Source: Larkinella punicea
GTDB taxonomy: Bacteria > Bacteroidota > Bacteroidia > Cytophagales > Spirosomataceae
Direction of reading: 5' to 3'
Assembly (NCBI RefSeq): GCF_003334855.1
Contig: NZ_QOWE01000016.1
Span: 1 to 64,000 of the forward strand
DNA length: 64,000 nt
A program made the position numbers and the translations under genes. Position 1 is the stretch's first letter. Each line of letters opens with the position of its first letter. Positions 36,151 through 44,959 of this stretch are shown here, in pieces. Below the pieces are notes generated by a model. That model made no database searches. It saw only the letters and a program-made list of their open reading frames with translations, and was not told the DNA's origin.

Positions 36151-38865
36151 CTAGTCGATAATGGCCGAGAACGATTGCTCGTATTCTTCGCCGTAAATGG
36201 CTTTGTAATCCCGGACAAATTTCTCGAAGGTGTTCTTCGCCAGGGTGTGTTTTCCCATTAACGACAAAGCTTTACACTTCAGGATAATGGCGTCTTCGTT
36301 GACGGGATCGTAGTCGAAAATGAAGTTCGTAATCTGGATCAGAAACTCGGGATCTTCGCTGATGCTTAATTTATCCGCGTATTGCAGAAAGGTATTGATG
36401 ATTTTGTTGGAAATATCGGCTTTGAAATCGTCCAGCCAGTAATATTCGGTGTTCAGCAAAAACGAACCGCGTTTGGTGATTTCGCCCAATTCAAAAATCG
36501 TCTGTTTGGTCAGCGCGGCTTTGTTGTTGATAATGGCCACGTAGCGTTCATAATCGACATAGAGCTGGTTAAAATCGAACTCCACTTTCCAATAGCCGGA
36601 CTCTTTGGAGAGCGAGCAAAAACCGACTTTATCCAGAATACTCCTTAGTTTGGCCATGTTGACGGAGCGGTTATTACTCGCATCCCGACCCGACTTGTCC
36701 GGCCAGAGAATTTCGTTGAGTTTTTCGGACGGAAGCCCGCGCTGTTTGTCGATGCTATTGAGGGCCAGCAGCAGAAAAAGCTCTTTTAGCAGGGGAGTAA
36801 ACGCTTTGGTAATGTCGTTTCCAGCGTGGTCCAGCACCTGAAAATTACCAAAAAAGAAGACGCTTGCTTTCGGCGTCGGCTCAAGTGCCAAAGCCCGAGA
36901 GCTACTTCCCGGCGCAACCGTTAGCGCGGTAACCGGGTGGTTGTCGAAAACCGGTACGGTTTCTGTCTGCGGTGTGGACCGACGTTTGGTGCGGACATAC
37001 AACAAAACCAGAACGCCCGCAACGACAGCGAATCCGGCCAGCAGCCACGGCCAAACGGAGCCCGACGACGGTTTTACCGAAGCCGCCTGCACCTCCAATT
37101 TGTTGGGCGGGAACGAAATGGTATAAAGCTTCACATCCGTGGTGTTGTTCGGCTCATTCCGATACAGCGTAACCGCGATCAGTTTCTGGCTAATCGGGCA
37201 ATAATAGAGATCCGAATACGAGTGAATGTCGTGGAAGGAGTACGGTATCGAGTGACCGACCCGTTCATACGTCGGTTCCGACAGCGAGCCCCGAATCAGT
37301 TGAAGCTGTGACTTAAACTGCTGATTCGGAAAAATAAGGCCATAAAAAGTCTTCGATTTGGAATCGATCACCAGGGAATTGGCAAACGCAAAATCCGTTT
37401 TCGGAACCTTCAATTCATACAGTTTCCGGAACTTATTGTCTTTCACCACATACTGTAACAAGTCATAATTACTTTTCGGATTAACCATTTGTTCACCCGT
37501 CAGGCTTCCGTACCCACCGATTAAATAGGCGGTGTCGGCACGGGCGGTTGTGCCCAAAGCCGCCAAATACCGGGGGGTAAAAGCATCGCTCCGGGTGGGC
37601 AGCGTTTCCCATTTCCTGGAAGCAAAGTGATAGCGAAAAATGCTGTTTTTATACGTTAGCTGGCCATAACCGCCCAAAATATAGAGGGAAGAATCAAGCC
37701 CGGAAACGAATTGGTTCGCGTGCCAGTATTCGGTCACTTTCACCGGGCTGGGCGTCATGGTTTCGGTGGTCCAGCTACGTGCAACGGGGTTATAAACCGA
37801 CACGGCTTTCTGATCAACGTAATAGTCATAAAACCGGGCGGTAAAGGGATTAAAGACGGCCTGACTACCCAGAAAAAAGCTTTTTGGGGGAGTTTTTTGC
37901 GCCTGAAGAACGCCCTGCCGGTTTCGAACCGAATACTGATATAGCGCATCCGACCCCGTAACGCATACGGTTTCAGACGCCGGATCAAACGCTACGGTGG
38001 CCCGGCCTTTCAGCGTAAACTGATCTGCTACGTTCCATTCATTGTGCAGTGCTTTAATCCAGACGGGATTTTTAATGACGGCCGGTTGCCCGGAAAGCTC
38101 ATCTTGTGCTGTTGCTCCTTTGACTTCATTCAACGGCCAATAATGAATCCGTTTGCCATTTTCAGACAGGCTGATGTCTTTGATATCCATTGGCGGCAAA
38201 TCTTTCGATTTAAACTCCCGGAACTCGTTGCCGCCAAAAAAGATCCTGAAACAACCTGATTCGTTGAACGCGATCTTATCGGTAATGACTCTTTTGTTGT
38301 TTACGTAAACGCTCATGGTGCGGTTTTTCAGATCCAGTTGGAGTTTAAAATGATTCCAATGGTTGAATACATGCGCCGAATCGAGCTTGATAACGGATGG
38401 AGAAAACCGTTCGCCAATGATCATTTTGAAGTTGAGCGACTTCTGATCGTACAGCAGATCCAGGTTTTGCTTATCGTCCTGAATAATCCTGAAAATGTAG
38501 CCAAAATACGTTTTATAGCTGGCCGCCAGTGACACATCAAACGACAGTTCGACGTTGCCGTTAAGACACAGCGGTTTTTCGGGCCTCAAATCCAGCGAAG
38601 TCCGGTTGTCCTGAATTTCTTCGTGACCTGCGAAGCGCAACCCGTAGGATTGAGCCGTTGCGGAAGTAGTGGCCACCAGCAGTAGGGCGACGGTATAAAA
38701 AAATAAACGCAGGAACGGACTGAACAACGTTTCGGGAAAGCCTTCCATCATTCTGGTTATCCAGCCCGCCAATCGGTATTGTTGGGCTCTTTGAGCGTCG
38801 CCTTTCATGCTGCGGCTTATTCTATTCGAGACGACTGATGCCGCCAATGCCCCTAAGTTATCCAA
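36151..38865 (-). CDS. Transmembrane LamG/Kelch sensor with SARP/AfsR-type DNA-binding output
   Basis: A 904-residue one-component regulator. A hydrophobic signal segment (about 51-72) is followed by a LamG-like lectin fold (about 75-270), Kelch-like propeller repeats (about 290-590, e.g. SLYILGGYGQLTYKNSIFRYHFASRKWETLP), a single membrane helix (603-623, then RTKRR), a winged-helix trans_reg domain (about 668-770, GNFQVLDHAGNDITKAFTPLLKELFLLL) and a BTAD-like helical domain (775-904). The sensor would be periplasmic and the output cytoplasmic. A perfect AGGAGGT at 38871-38877 lies five bases before the TTG start, rare for this phylum; ATGs at 38808, 38751 and 38748 are alternatives. The gene lies between its two presumed target operons. 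A glycan ligand is an inference. Confidence 0.88.
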   Translation of the reverse strand: MDNLGALAASVVSNRISRSMKGDAQRAQQYRLAGWITRMMEGFPETLFSPFLRLFFYTVALLLVATTSATAQSYGLRFAGHEEIQDNRTSLDLRPEKPLCLNGNVELSFDVSLAASYKTYFGYIFRIIQDDKQNLDLLYDQKSLNFKMIIGERFSPSVIKLDSAHVFNHWNHFKLQLDLKNRTMSVYVNNKRVITDKIAFNESGCFRIFFGGNEFREFKSKDLPPMDIKDISLSENGKRIHYWPLNEVKGATAQDELSGQPAVIKNPVWIKALHNEWNVADQFTLKGRATVAFDPASETVCVTGSDALYQYSVRNRQGVLQAQKTPPKSFFLGSQAVFNPFTARFYDYYVDQKAVSVYNPVARSWTTETMTPSPVKVTEYWHANQFVSGLDSSLYILGGYGQLTYKNSIFRYHFASRKWETLPTRSDAFTPRYLAALGTTARADTAYLIGGYGSLTGEQMVNPKSNYDLLQYVVKDNKFRKLYELKVPKTDFAFANSLVIDSKSKTFYGLIFPNQQFKSQLQLIRGSLSEPTYERVGHSIPYSFHDIHSYSDLYYCPISQKLIAVTLYRNEPNNTTDVKLYTISFPPNKLEVQAASVKPSSGSVWPWLLAGFAVVAGVLVLLYVRTKRRSTPQTETVPVFDNHPVTALTVAPGSSSRALALEPTPKASVFFFGNFQVLDHAGNDITKAFTPLLKELFLLLALNSIDKQRGLPSEKLNEILWPDKSGRDASNNRSVNMAKLRSILDKVGFCSLSKESGYWKVEFDFNQLYVDYERYVAIINNKAALTKQTIFELGEITKRGSFLLNTEYYWLDDFKADISNKIINTFLQYADKLSISEDPEFLIQITNFIFDYDPVNEDAIILKCKALSLMGKHTLAKNTFEKFVRDYKAIYGEEYEQSFSAIID

Positions 38866-38978
38866 TATTCACCTCCTGTCAAAACCCCTGAAGGGTTTCA
38901 CCCAGGTCCGGGCAGAAGGCATTAAATTATAAAAAAACCATATTAATAATGATAAAACACAGAGTGAAGCCCTGCTAA

Positions 38979-39023
38979 TTAAGCATTTATTAAGATTTTT
39001 TTAAGCCCTGCCGACGTACTTCG
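38979..39023 (+). promoter_or_regulatory. Putative operator/promoter of the SusC operon (three TTAAG repeats, 11-bp spacing)
   Basis: TTAAG starts at 38979, 38990 and 39001 (heptamers TTAAGCA, TTAAGAT and TTAAGCC with spacers TTTA and TTTT). Nine bases later is TACTTCG (39017-39023), a weak version of the Bacteroidota -7 box. The start codon of susC follows 31 bp later. Repeats and spacing agree with the GH95 operator at 36044-36089 and with the 11-bp heptamer operators of SARP activators. Confidence 0.82.
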
Positions 39024-39054
39024 TCCAAAATTTAATCCAACAAAATCAGGGTTT

Positions 39055-42000
39055 ATGCAAAAAACTTTATTTGCCTTAAAAACGATGCGCGTGCCATACG
39101 GGCACCTCATCCGGGCGTTTCTGATCATTGGACTAGTCGGCACGCTGCCCGTAGAAGCCCAGGAATTGCTGGCGCGCCGATCCAACCCACCTGCGGCTTC
39201 ACTGGCACGCCCCCTGCGGTTACAACCCGCAACCAACCGCCACACCCTGCCGGATCGGACCATTACGGGGAAAGTTTCTGACGAAAAAGGGGGCGCATTA
39301 CCGGGTGTCAACATCGTGATCAAGGGGACATCCCGCGGCACGACCACCAACGAAAAAGGCGTTTATACCCTGAGCATTCCGAATGAAGCCACAACGCTGG
39401 TTTTTTCGTTTGTCGGTTATCTTTCCTACGAAGCGGCTGTCGACAACCGGAGTTCGCTGGATGTTACGCTGAAAGAAGATGCGCAGGCGCTGGGCGAGGT
39501 GGTGGTGGTTGGGTATGGTACGCAACGGAAGGTGAATGTTACGGGGGCAATCGCAACGGTTGCCAGTAAAGAGCTGGTGATTAATTCGAACAACGACGTG
39601 ACCAACACACTGACCGGGCGCGCCCCCGGCGTTCGGGTGGTGCAGTTGTCGAGCCAACCCGGCAAATACGATTCCCAGATCGACATTCGTGGGTTTAGTT
39701 ATACGGACCCCAATGACATTAACGGCAATCAAACCGGGGGGCCGCTGATCATTGTGGACGGCGTTCAACGCGACAAATCCGGTTTTGACCGGCTCGATCC
39801 CAACGAAATTGAAAGTGTCTCGATTCTGAAAGATGCCACGGCGGCTATTTATGGCGTGAAAGCGGCCAACGGTGTGGTGCTGGTTACCACCAAAAAAGGG
39901 AGCCAGGGCAAGGTTCAGGTGAACTATACGACGCACGTCGGGCAGCAGATCATCACCAAATACCCCCAACTATCCAATGCCTTTCAATACGCAACCCTCT
40001 TCAACGAGCAACACGTCAACAACAACATCAGTAACCGGGCTGAATTTACGCCCCCCAAGTATTCGGCTACGCAACTGGCCGATTTTCAAAGCGGAAAGGC
40101 CACCAGCACCGATTTTTTAAAGGCGGTTTTGCGCGACCGTGCTTCGCAACAGCAACACAATCTGACGATTAACGGCGGAACGGACAAACTCCGGTATTTT
40201 GCGTCTGCCGGTTTTTTTGGCGAAGGCGGTTTGTTCAAATCGGACATCCTGACCGGGAAAAAATACAACCTGCGGCTCAACATCGACGCTGAACTGACCA
40301 AAGGATTGACGATGGGCGCGAACATTGCGTTGATCAACTCGATCAGCAACGAACCCAGCCAGGGGATTTGGGCCTTGCTGAAAAATACCTGGCAATGGGA
40401 CCCGACCGAACCGCTTTATTCGAACAACGACCCGGCCTATCTGCGTCAACCCCTGAGCGCGTTGAGCCATCCGATTGCCGATTTCTCCGAAGCCTACAGT
40501 GGATATAACCGGAATGATGAGAAATTTCTGACCTCCACGTTTCAGTTGTCGTACGTGGTTCCGTTCGTGAAAGGACTGAGTCTCAAGGCGCAGTATGCCT
40601 ACGACAACAACTACAGTTTCCGGAAGCAGTTTACCAAGAAATACAACCAGTATGAGTATCTGTTCGACGCGGCCACACAGACGTATTACCAGAAACCGTA
40701 TTTGCACCTTGCCCCTTCCCGCATTAATGAAGCGTTCGGTCAGGGAAAACGGAATGATGTGCAGTTGTCATTCAACTACCAGAACAGCTTTGGAAAACAC
40801 AACGTCGGCGCGCTGGGCCTGTATGAACAGATCGACCGGGTGAACAACAGCCACAACGCGTCCACCCAGTTTATCATCGATGCCGTTGACCAACTCGCTG
40901 CCGGAAGCCGGAAAACCGACGCCATTGGCTCCGGCTACAGTTCGAGCGCCAACATGAGTTATGTGGGTCGGGTCAATTATGATTACGCCGGGAAGTATCT
41001 GGTCGAGGCCGGTTTTCGCTACGACGGTTCATCCAGTTTCCCCAAAAACAGCCGCTGGGGCTTTTTCCCGTATGTCTCGGCGGGCTGGCGGATTTCAGAA
41101 GAAGCCTTTATTCGAACCCATCTCCCTTTCATTTCCAATCTAAAACTACGCGGTTCATACGGTGTTCTGGGTGATGACGGCATTTCGGGCGCTTCGTTCC
41201 AGTTTCTGACCGGTTATACGTATCCAAGCAGCGGGTATCAGTTCGGGACCAACTTCGTGGGTGGACTCGGCTTCAAAAATTCGGCCAACCCCAACATTAC
41301 GTGGTATACCTCGACAACCACCAATTTTGGTCTGGAAGGCGCCTTCTGGAACAGTCTGCTCACGTTTGAAGCCGACGTGTTTCGCCGGGATCGTGACGGT
41401 TTGCTGGGCAACCGGATTTCGACCATTCCGGCCACCTACGGTGTCAATCTTCCGCAAGTCAATCTGAATCAGGACCGTACGCAGGGATTCGAAATCGTTC
41501 TGGGCCATCGCAACAAGATTCGGGATGTGAATTACTCGATTTCGGCCAACATGAGTTACGCCCGGACACAATACCGGTATCGTGAAGAAACGCCCGCCAA
41601 CAGCGATTATGATTACTGGCGAAACCGCAATGCCGGTCGGTTCAACGACATTGTCTGGGGCTACAAAACCGACGGACAGTTTCAAACGCTGGAGGAAATC
41701 CGGAATGCACCGATCATGGACGGCGCGGGCAACCGGACGGTTCTGCCCGGTGATATCAAATACGTTGACGTGAACGGCGACGGCATTATTTCCAATCTTG
41801 ATGAGACCGTCATTGGACGCGGACAGAGCAAACCGGCGATCTATTTCGGTACCAACCTTACGGTTTCGTGGAAAGGCTTCGACGTTTCGATGCTGTTGCA
41901 GGGCGCAACCATGTATCAGGTGGCCTACCAGGATCAGCTATCCAGACCGTTTTATTTTGCCACCGCCAACCCGATCAGTGCGTTTAACGACCGCTGGCAC

Positions 42001-42330
42001 CGTTCGGACGTCGTGGATGCCGCCAGCGAATGGATTCCGGGAAAATACCCGTCGACCGGCCAGCGGCAGAACTACCGAAGCAACGAATTCTGGCGGTTCG
42101 ACGCGACGTATCTGCGCGTGAAAAGCCTGGAAGTTGGCTACAGTCTTCCGAAAACGCTGCTGAGTAAAGCTCACATCAAGGGATTGCGTGTCTTTGGCAA
42201 CGGCTACAACCTCTTTACTTTTTCCAAAGGGCTTGACTTTGTGGACCCGGAATACACCGACGACCGGCTTTACAGCTACAATTATCCGCTGACGATGAAC
42301 GTGAACCTGGGCCTCCAACTTTCTTTTTGA
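39055..42330 (+). CDS. susC: SusC/RagA family TonB-linked outer-membrane protein
   Basis: A 1091-residue transporter that forms the barrel of a SusCD glycan importer. After an export signal (about residues 20-40) comes a carboxypeptidase-like domain (about 68-145, TITGKVSDEKGGALPGVNIVIKGT), the SusC-type TonB-box region (GEVVVVGYGTQRKVNVTGAI), the plug (about 170-280, IRGFSY, IIVDGVQRD, AAIYGVKAANGVVLVTTKKG) and the barrel to the end (NLGLQLSF). It is the first gene of the plus-strand arm and is probably driven by the operator at 38979-39023. The substrate is not known, but the fucosidase in the other arm suggests a fucosylated glycan. Confidence 0.96.
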   Translation: MQKTLFALKTMRVPYGHLIRAFLIIGLVGTLPVEAQELLARRSNPPAASLARPLRLQPATNRHTLPDRTITGKVSDEKGGALPGVNIVIKGTSRGTTTNEKGVYTLSIPNEATTLVFSFVGYLSYEAAVDNRSSLDVTLKEDAQALGEVVVVGYGTQRKVNVTGAIATVASKELVINSNNDVTNTLTGRAPGVRVVQLSSQPGKYDSQIDIRGFSYTDPNDINGNQTGGPLIIVDGVQRDKSGFDRLDPNEIESVSILKDATAAIYGVKAANGVVLVTTKKGSQGKVQVNYTTHVGQQIITKYPQLSNAFQYATLFNEQHVNNNISNRAEFTPPKYSATQLADFQSGKATSTDFLKAVLRDRASQQQHNLTINGGTDKLRYFASAGFFGEGGLFKSDILTGKKYNLRLNIDAELTKGLTMGANIALINSISNEPSQGIWALLKNTWQWDPTEPLYSNNDPAYLRQPLSALSHPIADFSEAYSGYNRNDEKFLTSTFQLSYVVPFVKGLSLKAQYAYDNNYSFRKQFTKKYNQYEYLFDAATQTYYQKPYLHLAPSRINEAFGQGKRNDVQLSFNYQNSFGKHNVGALGLYEQIDRVNNSHNASTQFIIDAVDQLAAGSRKTDAIGSGYSSSANMSYVGRVNYDYAGKYLVEAGFRYDGSSSFPKNSRWGFFPYVSAGWRISEEAFIRTHLPFISNLKLRGSYGVLGDDGISGASFQFLTGYTYPSSGYQFGTNFVGGLGFKNSANPNITWYTSTTTNFGLEGAFWNSLLTFEADVFRRDRDGLLGNRISTIPATYGVNLPQVNLNQDRTQGFEIVLGHRNKIRDVNYSISANMSYARTQYRYREETPANSDYDYWRNRNAGRFNDIVWGYKTDGQFQTLEEIRNAPIMDGAGNRTVLPGDIKYVDVNGDGIISNLDETVIGRGQSKPAIYFGTNLTVSWKGFDVSMLLQGATMYQVAYQDQLSRPFYFATANPISAFNDRWHRSDVVDAASEWIPGKYPSTGQRQNYRSNEFWRFDATYLRVKSLEVGYSLPKTLLSKAHIKGLRVFGNGYNLFTFSKGLDFVDPEYTDDRLYSYNYPLTMNVNLGLQLSF

Positions 42331-42343
42331 TCACCCAACACCC

Positions 42344-44134
42344 ATGAAAAACCTTAAAAAATACATTGCCCTGCTAGGCCTGTTTGGCTTGTCGGCCTGC
42401 AGCGATAGTTTTCTGGATAAAAAACCGGTCGATCTGCTGACGGCCGAACAGGTTTTCAGCAGTCCGGAGGCCGTGGAAGCCTATTTTGCCACGCTATACA
42501 AAGATTTACCCATCGAGGATTTCAGTTACTGCAACGGTCGGTTTGGCGAATTCCCCGGGAATGGTGACGGATATACGGCCAACTGGACCTGGGAAGCGAC
42601 CAATTCGAACAATGCCTCCAACAATGACGAAAACTGGGGGAAATTATACCGGGCGATTCGGAACGTGAATACGTTTATCAAGGAAATTGCGACGGTTTCG
42701 ATTCCGGAAGCGACCAAAAATGCGTACGTCGCCGAAGCCCGGTTTGTGCGGGCCTATTATTACCAGGAACTGGTCAAATATTGGGGGGGTGTGCCGATTT
42801 TGCTGGAACCTCAAACCGCCGTCGACGGCAATACGCAGGAACTGAACCTGCCGCGAAGCAAGGAAGCCGACGTCTGGGATCTGGTTAAATCGGATCTGGA
42901 CTTTGCGGCTGCTAACTTACCGATCACCAGTGTGTATGGACGGGCCAACAAATTTGTGGCCCTGGCGCTGCTTTCGCGGTCGATGCTGCACGCGGGTTCG
43001 ATCGCGAAATTTGGAACCGTTGAGTTGGAAGGCCTGGTGGGCGTCGATCCGGCCAAGGCAACACCTTATCTGCAAGCCGCTTACGATGCGTCCAAAGCCA
43101 TTATCGATGGTGGAAAATACAGCCTGTTCAACAAGTATCCGACCGACAAAGCGCAGAATTTCCAGATGCTTTTCTACGAACTGCAAGGCAATCCGGAAGC
43201 TATTTTCTGCAAAGGCTGGGATTATGAATCGACGCGACGGACGCACTCGCAGGATCTGATGGCCTTGCCGGAAGCCGTTCGTTCGCCAATCGGGTATGCC
43301 AACCGCCTGACCCCGCCCCTGGACATGATCGAGCGGTTTGAATACGTAGACGGTTCGGAAGGAACGCTGAACATCGGAACGCCCGGCGCGTATGTCCACT
43401 ACAAAAACCCGCAGGACGTTTTCAAAAACAAGGATCCGCGCTTTTTCGGCTCCGTCATTTCAACCGGCAGCTCATTCAAGGGCGTCGAAATTACCGGTCA
43501 GCGCGGGGTCATTTTCAACGGGGTAAGATACAACGGGACAGCGCTCAACCAGTATTTCGACATCGACAAAAAACAGATTGTGGCCAACCCGACGGCCAAT
43601 TCGGTGCGGGCCACTGGTAATTCGAACAACGGTGCCAGCGTCTTCTGGCTGAAAAAATGGCTTGATCCGGTTCGGCCCGCCAATTTGTGCGTGGACTGGA
43701 CCTCCGAAACCGACTGGCTCGATATGCGGCTGGGCGAAGTGCTGCTGAATTATGCCGAAGCGGCCTTTGAACTGGGAAAACCGGCTGCTGAAGCCCTGGA
43801 TGCCGTGAACCAACTCCGCACCCGGGCGGGTATTGCCAAACTGACCACCATTGATCGGGCTAAAATCCGGAATGAACGGAATGTGGAGCTGGCTTTTGAA
43901 AACCGGACCTTCTGGGATTTGAGAAGATGGCGGACACTGACGACCGAATTCAGCGGCTGGATTCCCAACGGGCTGTATATCTATTATGATGTCAATTCGA
44001 AGGATTATGTCTTCGAAAAAACGCCCAATGGCGGTGGAAAAACGTATCAGGTCAAAGACTATTACTTTCAGATTCCAGCGTCGGAACGCAGCAAGGCTGG
44101 CTCATTATTAGGAAATGGAAACCCCGGCTATTAA
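42344..44134 (+). CDS. susD: RagB/SusD family nutrient-uptake lipoprotein
   Basis: A 596-residue surface lipoprotein (LGLFGLSAC, lipid Cys 19) forming the lid that hands glycan to SusC. The SusD hallmarks are DSFLDKKPVDLLTAEQVFSS at the mature N-terminus, AEARFVRAYYYQELVKYWGGVP in the TPR part, and LGEVLLNYAEAAFELG and NERNVELAFENRTFWDLRRW near the C-terminus. It follows susC by 13 bp. Confidence 0.96.
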   Translation: MKNLKKYIALLGLFGLSACSDSFLDKKPVDLLTAEQVFSSPEAVEAYFATLYKDLPIEDFSYCNGRFGEFPGNGDGYTANWTWEATNSNNASNNDENWGKLYRAIRNVNTFIKEIATVSIPEATKNAYVAEARFVRAYYYQELVKYWGGVPILLEPQTAVDGNTQELNLPRSKEADVWDLVKSDLDFAAANLPITSVYGRANKFVALALLSRSMLHAGSIAKFGTVELEGLVGVDPAKATPYLQAAYDASKAIIDGGKYSLFNKYPTDKAQNFQMLFYELQGNPEAIFCKGWDYESTRRTHSQDLMALPEAVRSPIGYANRLTPPLDMIERFEYVDGSEGTLNIGTPGAYVHYKNPQDVFKNKDPRFFGSVISTGSSFKGVEITGQRGVIFNGVRYNGTALNQYFDIDKKQIVANPTANSVRATGNSNNGASVFWLKKWLDPVRPANLCVDWTSETDWLDMRLGEVLLNYAEAAFELGKPAAEALDAVNQLRTRAGIAKLTTIDRAKIRNERNVELAFENRTFWDLRRWRTLTTEFSGWIPNGLYIYYDVNSKDYVFEKTPNGGGKTYQVKDYYFQIPASERSKAGSLLGNGNPGY

Positions 44135-44146
44135 AAACCGTACCCT

Positions 44147-44881
44147 ATGAAATCGATCAAACGAATCTTTTTGTTACCCATTTTTTTTGGAGCGATGATC
44201 AGTGGCTGCAAGAACTGGGATAATTTTGTGGCCCCGGATGCGGGGATTTACGGCAAAGTGACGGACGCCGAAAACGGCCAGCCCCTGGAAATCAGGCAGC
44301 CCGGCGGTGGGACCGTACGGTTTATTCAATGGGATAAAGTGAAATACCCCAACCCCGGCACGACTGATATTGAGTTGAAAGCCAATGGCGAATTTTCTGC
44401 CACGCAGTTTTTTGCGGGTACCTACAAAGCCCTGCCGCGCGACGGTGCTTTCCTGTATCAACCCGGTGATTCGGCAACGGTGGATCTCGGCAACGGCGAC
44501 CGGAAGGAAGTGAATTTCAAGGTCACGCCCTTCTACCGGCTGACGGCGAGTGTAACCGACAGCACATTTACGTATACGATTACGAAACCGGCTGCCAACA
44601 CGACGACGAAAATTTCGCAGATCATTTTTATGATCAACGATTATGCAAAGGTCGATGAAAGCATCAGTTCCAATACCTCAGGCTATTTTATCAATCTCTG
44701 GAGACAGGACATTGCCGGTAGTGTAACGGACGCCAGCCTTCTGGGCACGCCCCGGACGTTTACGTTCAAATGGGCCGATACGCATTTACCCAAAGGCGAG
44801 TACTATTTCCGGGTCGGTGTGCGGACTACCGCCGTCGCCAAATACAATTACAGCCCAGTGGTGAAAGCCACAGTTCGCTAA
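44147..44881 (+). CDS. DUF3823 surface lipoprotein
   Basis: A 244-residue lipoprotein (GAMISGC, lipid Cys 21) with the DUF3823 pattern: GIYGKVTDAENGQPLEIRQPGGGTVRF and a carboxypeptidase-like fold, followed by a second beta domain. DUF3823 proteins commonly follow SusD and take the place of SusE/F as accessory glycan binders. It lies 12 bp after susD and is followed by a terminator at 44907. Confidence 0.93.
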   Translation: MKSIKRIFLLPIFFGAMISGCKNWDNFVAPDAGIYGKVTDAENGQPLEIRQPGGGTVRFIQWDKVKYPNPGTTDIELKANGEFSATQFFAGTYKALPRDGAFLYQPGDSATVDLGNGDRKEVNFKVTPFYRLTASVTDSTFTYTITKPAANTTTKISQIIFMINDYAKVDESISSNTSGYFINLWRQDIAGSVTDASLLGTPRTFTFKWADTHLPKGEYYFRVGVRTTAVAKYNYSPVVKATVR

Positions 44882-44906
44882 GATTCTATTCCTTTCCTTC
44901 ACTTTT

Positions 44907-44940
44907 CACCCCTGATCTTTTGGGTCAGGGGTGTTTTTTT
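44907..44940 (+). terminator. Rho-independent terminator of the SusCD operon
   Basis: CACCCCTGA (44907-44915) pairs with TCAGGGGTG (44925-44933), followed by seven T residues. It lies 26 bp after the DUF3823 stop. Confidence 0.93.
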
Positions 44941-44959
44941 GTTGGTACTTTCATTGTCC

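Noticed and set aside
36151-38865. SARP-type regulator as a sign of an antibiotic gene cluster
   Set aside because: No polyketide, peptide or terpene assembly genes are near. The operators lie before glycan-use operons.
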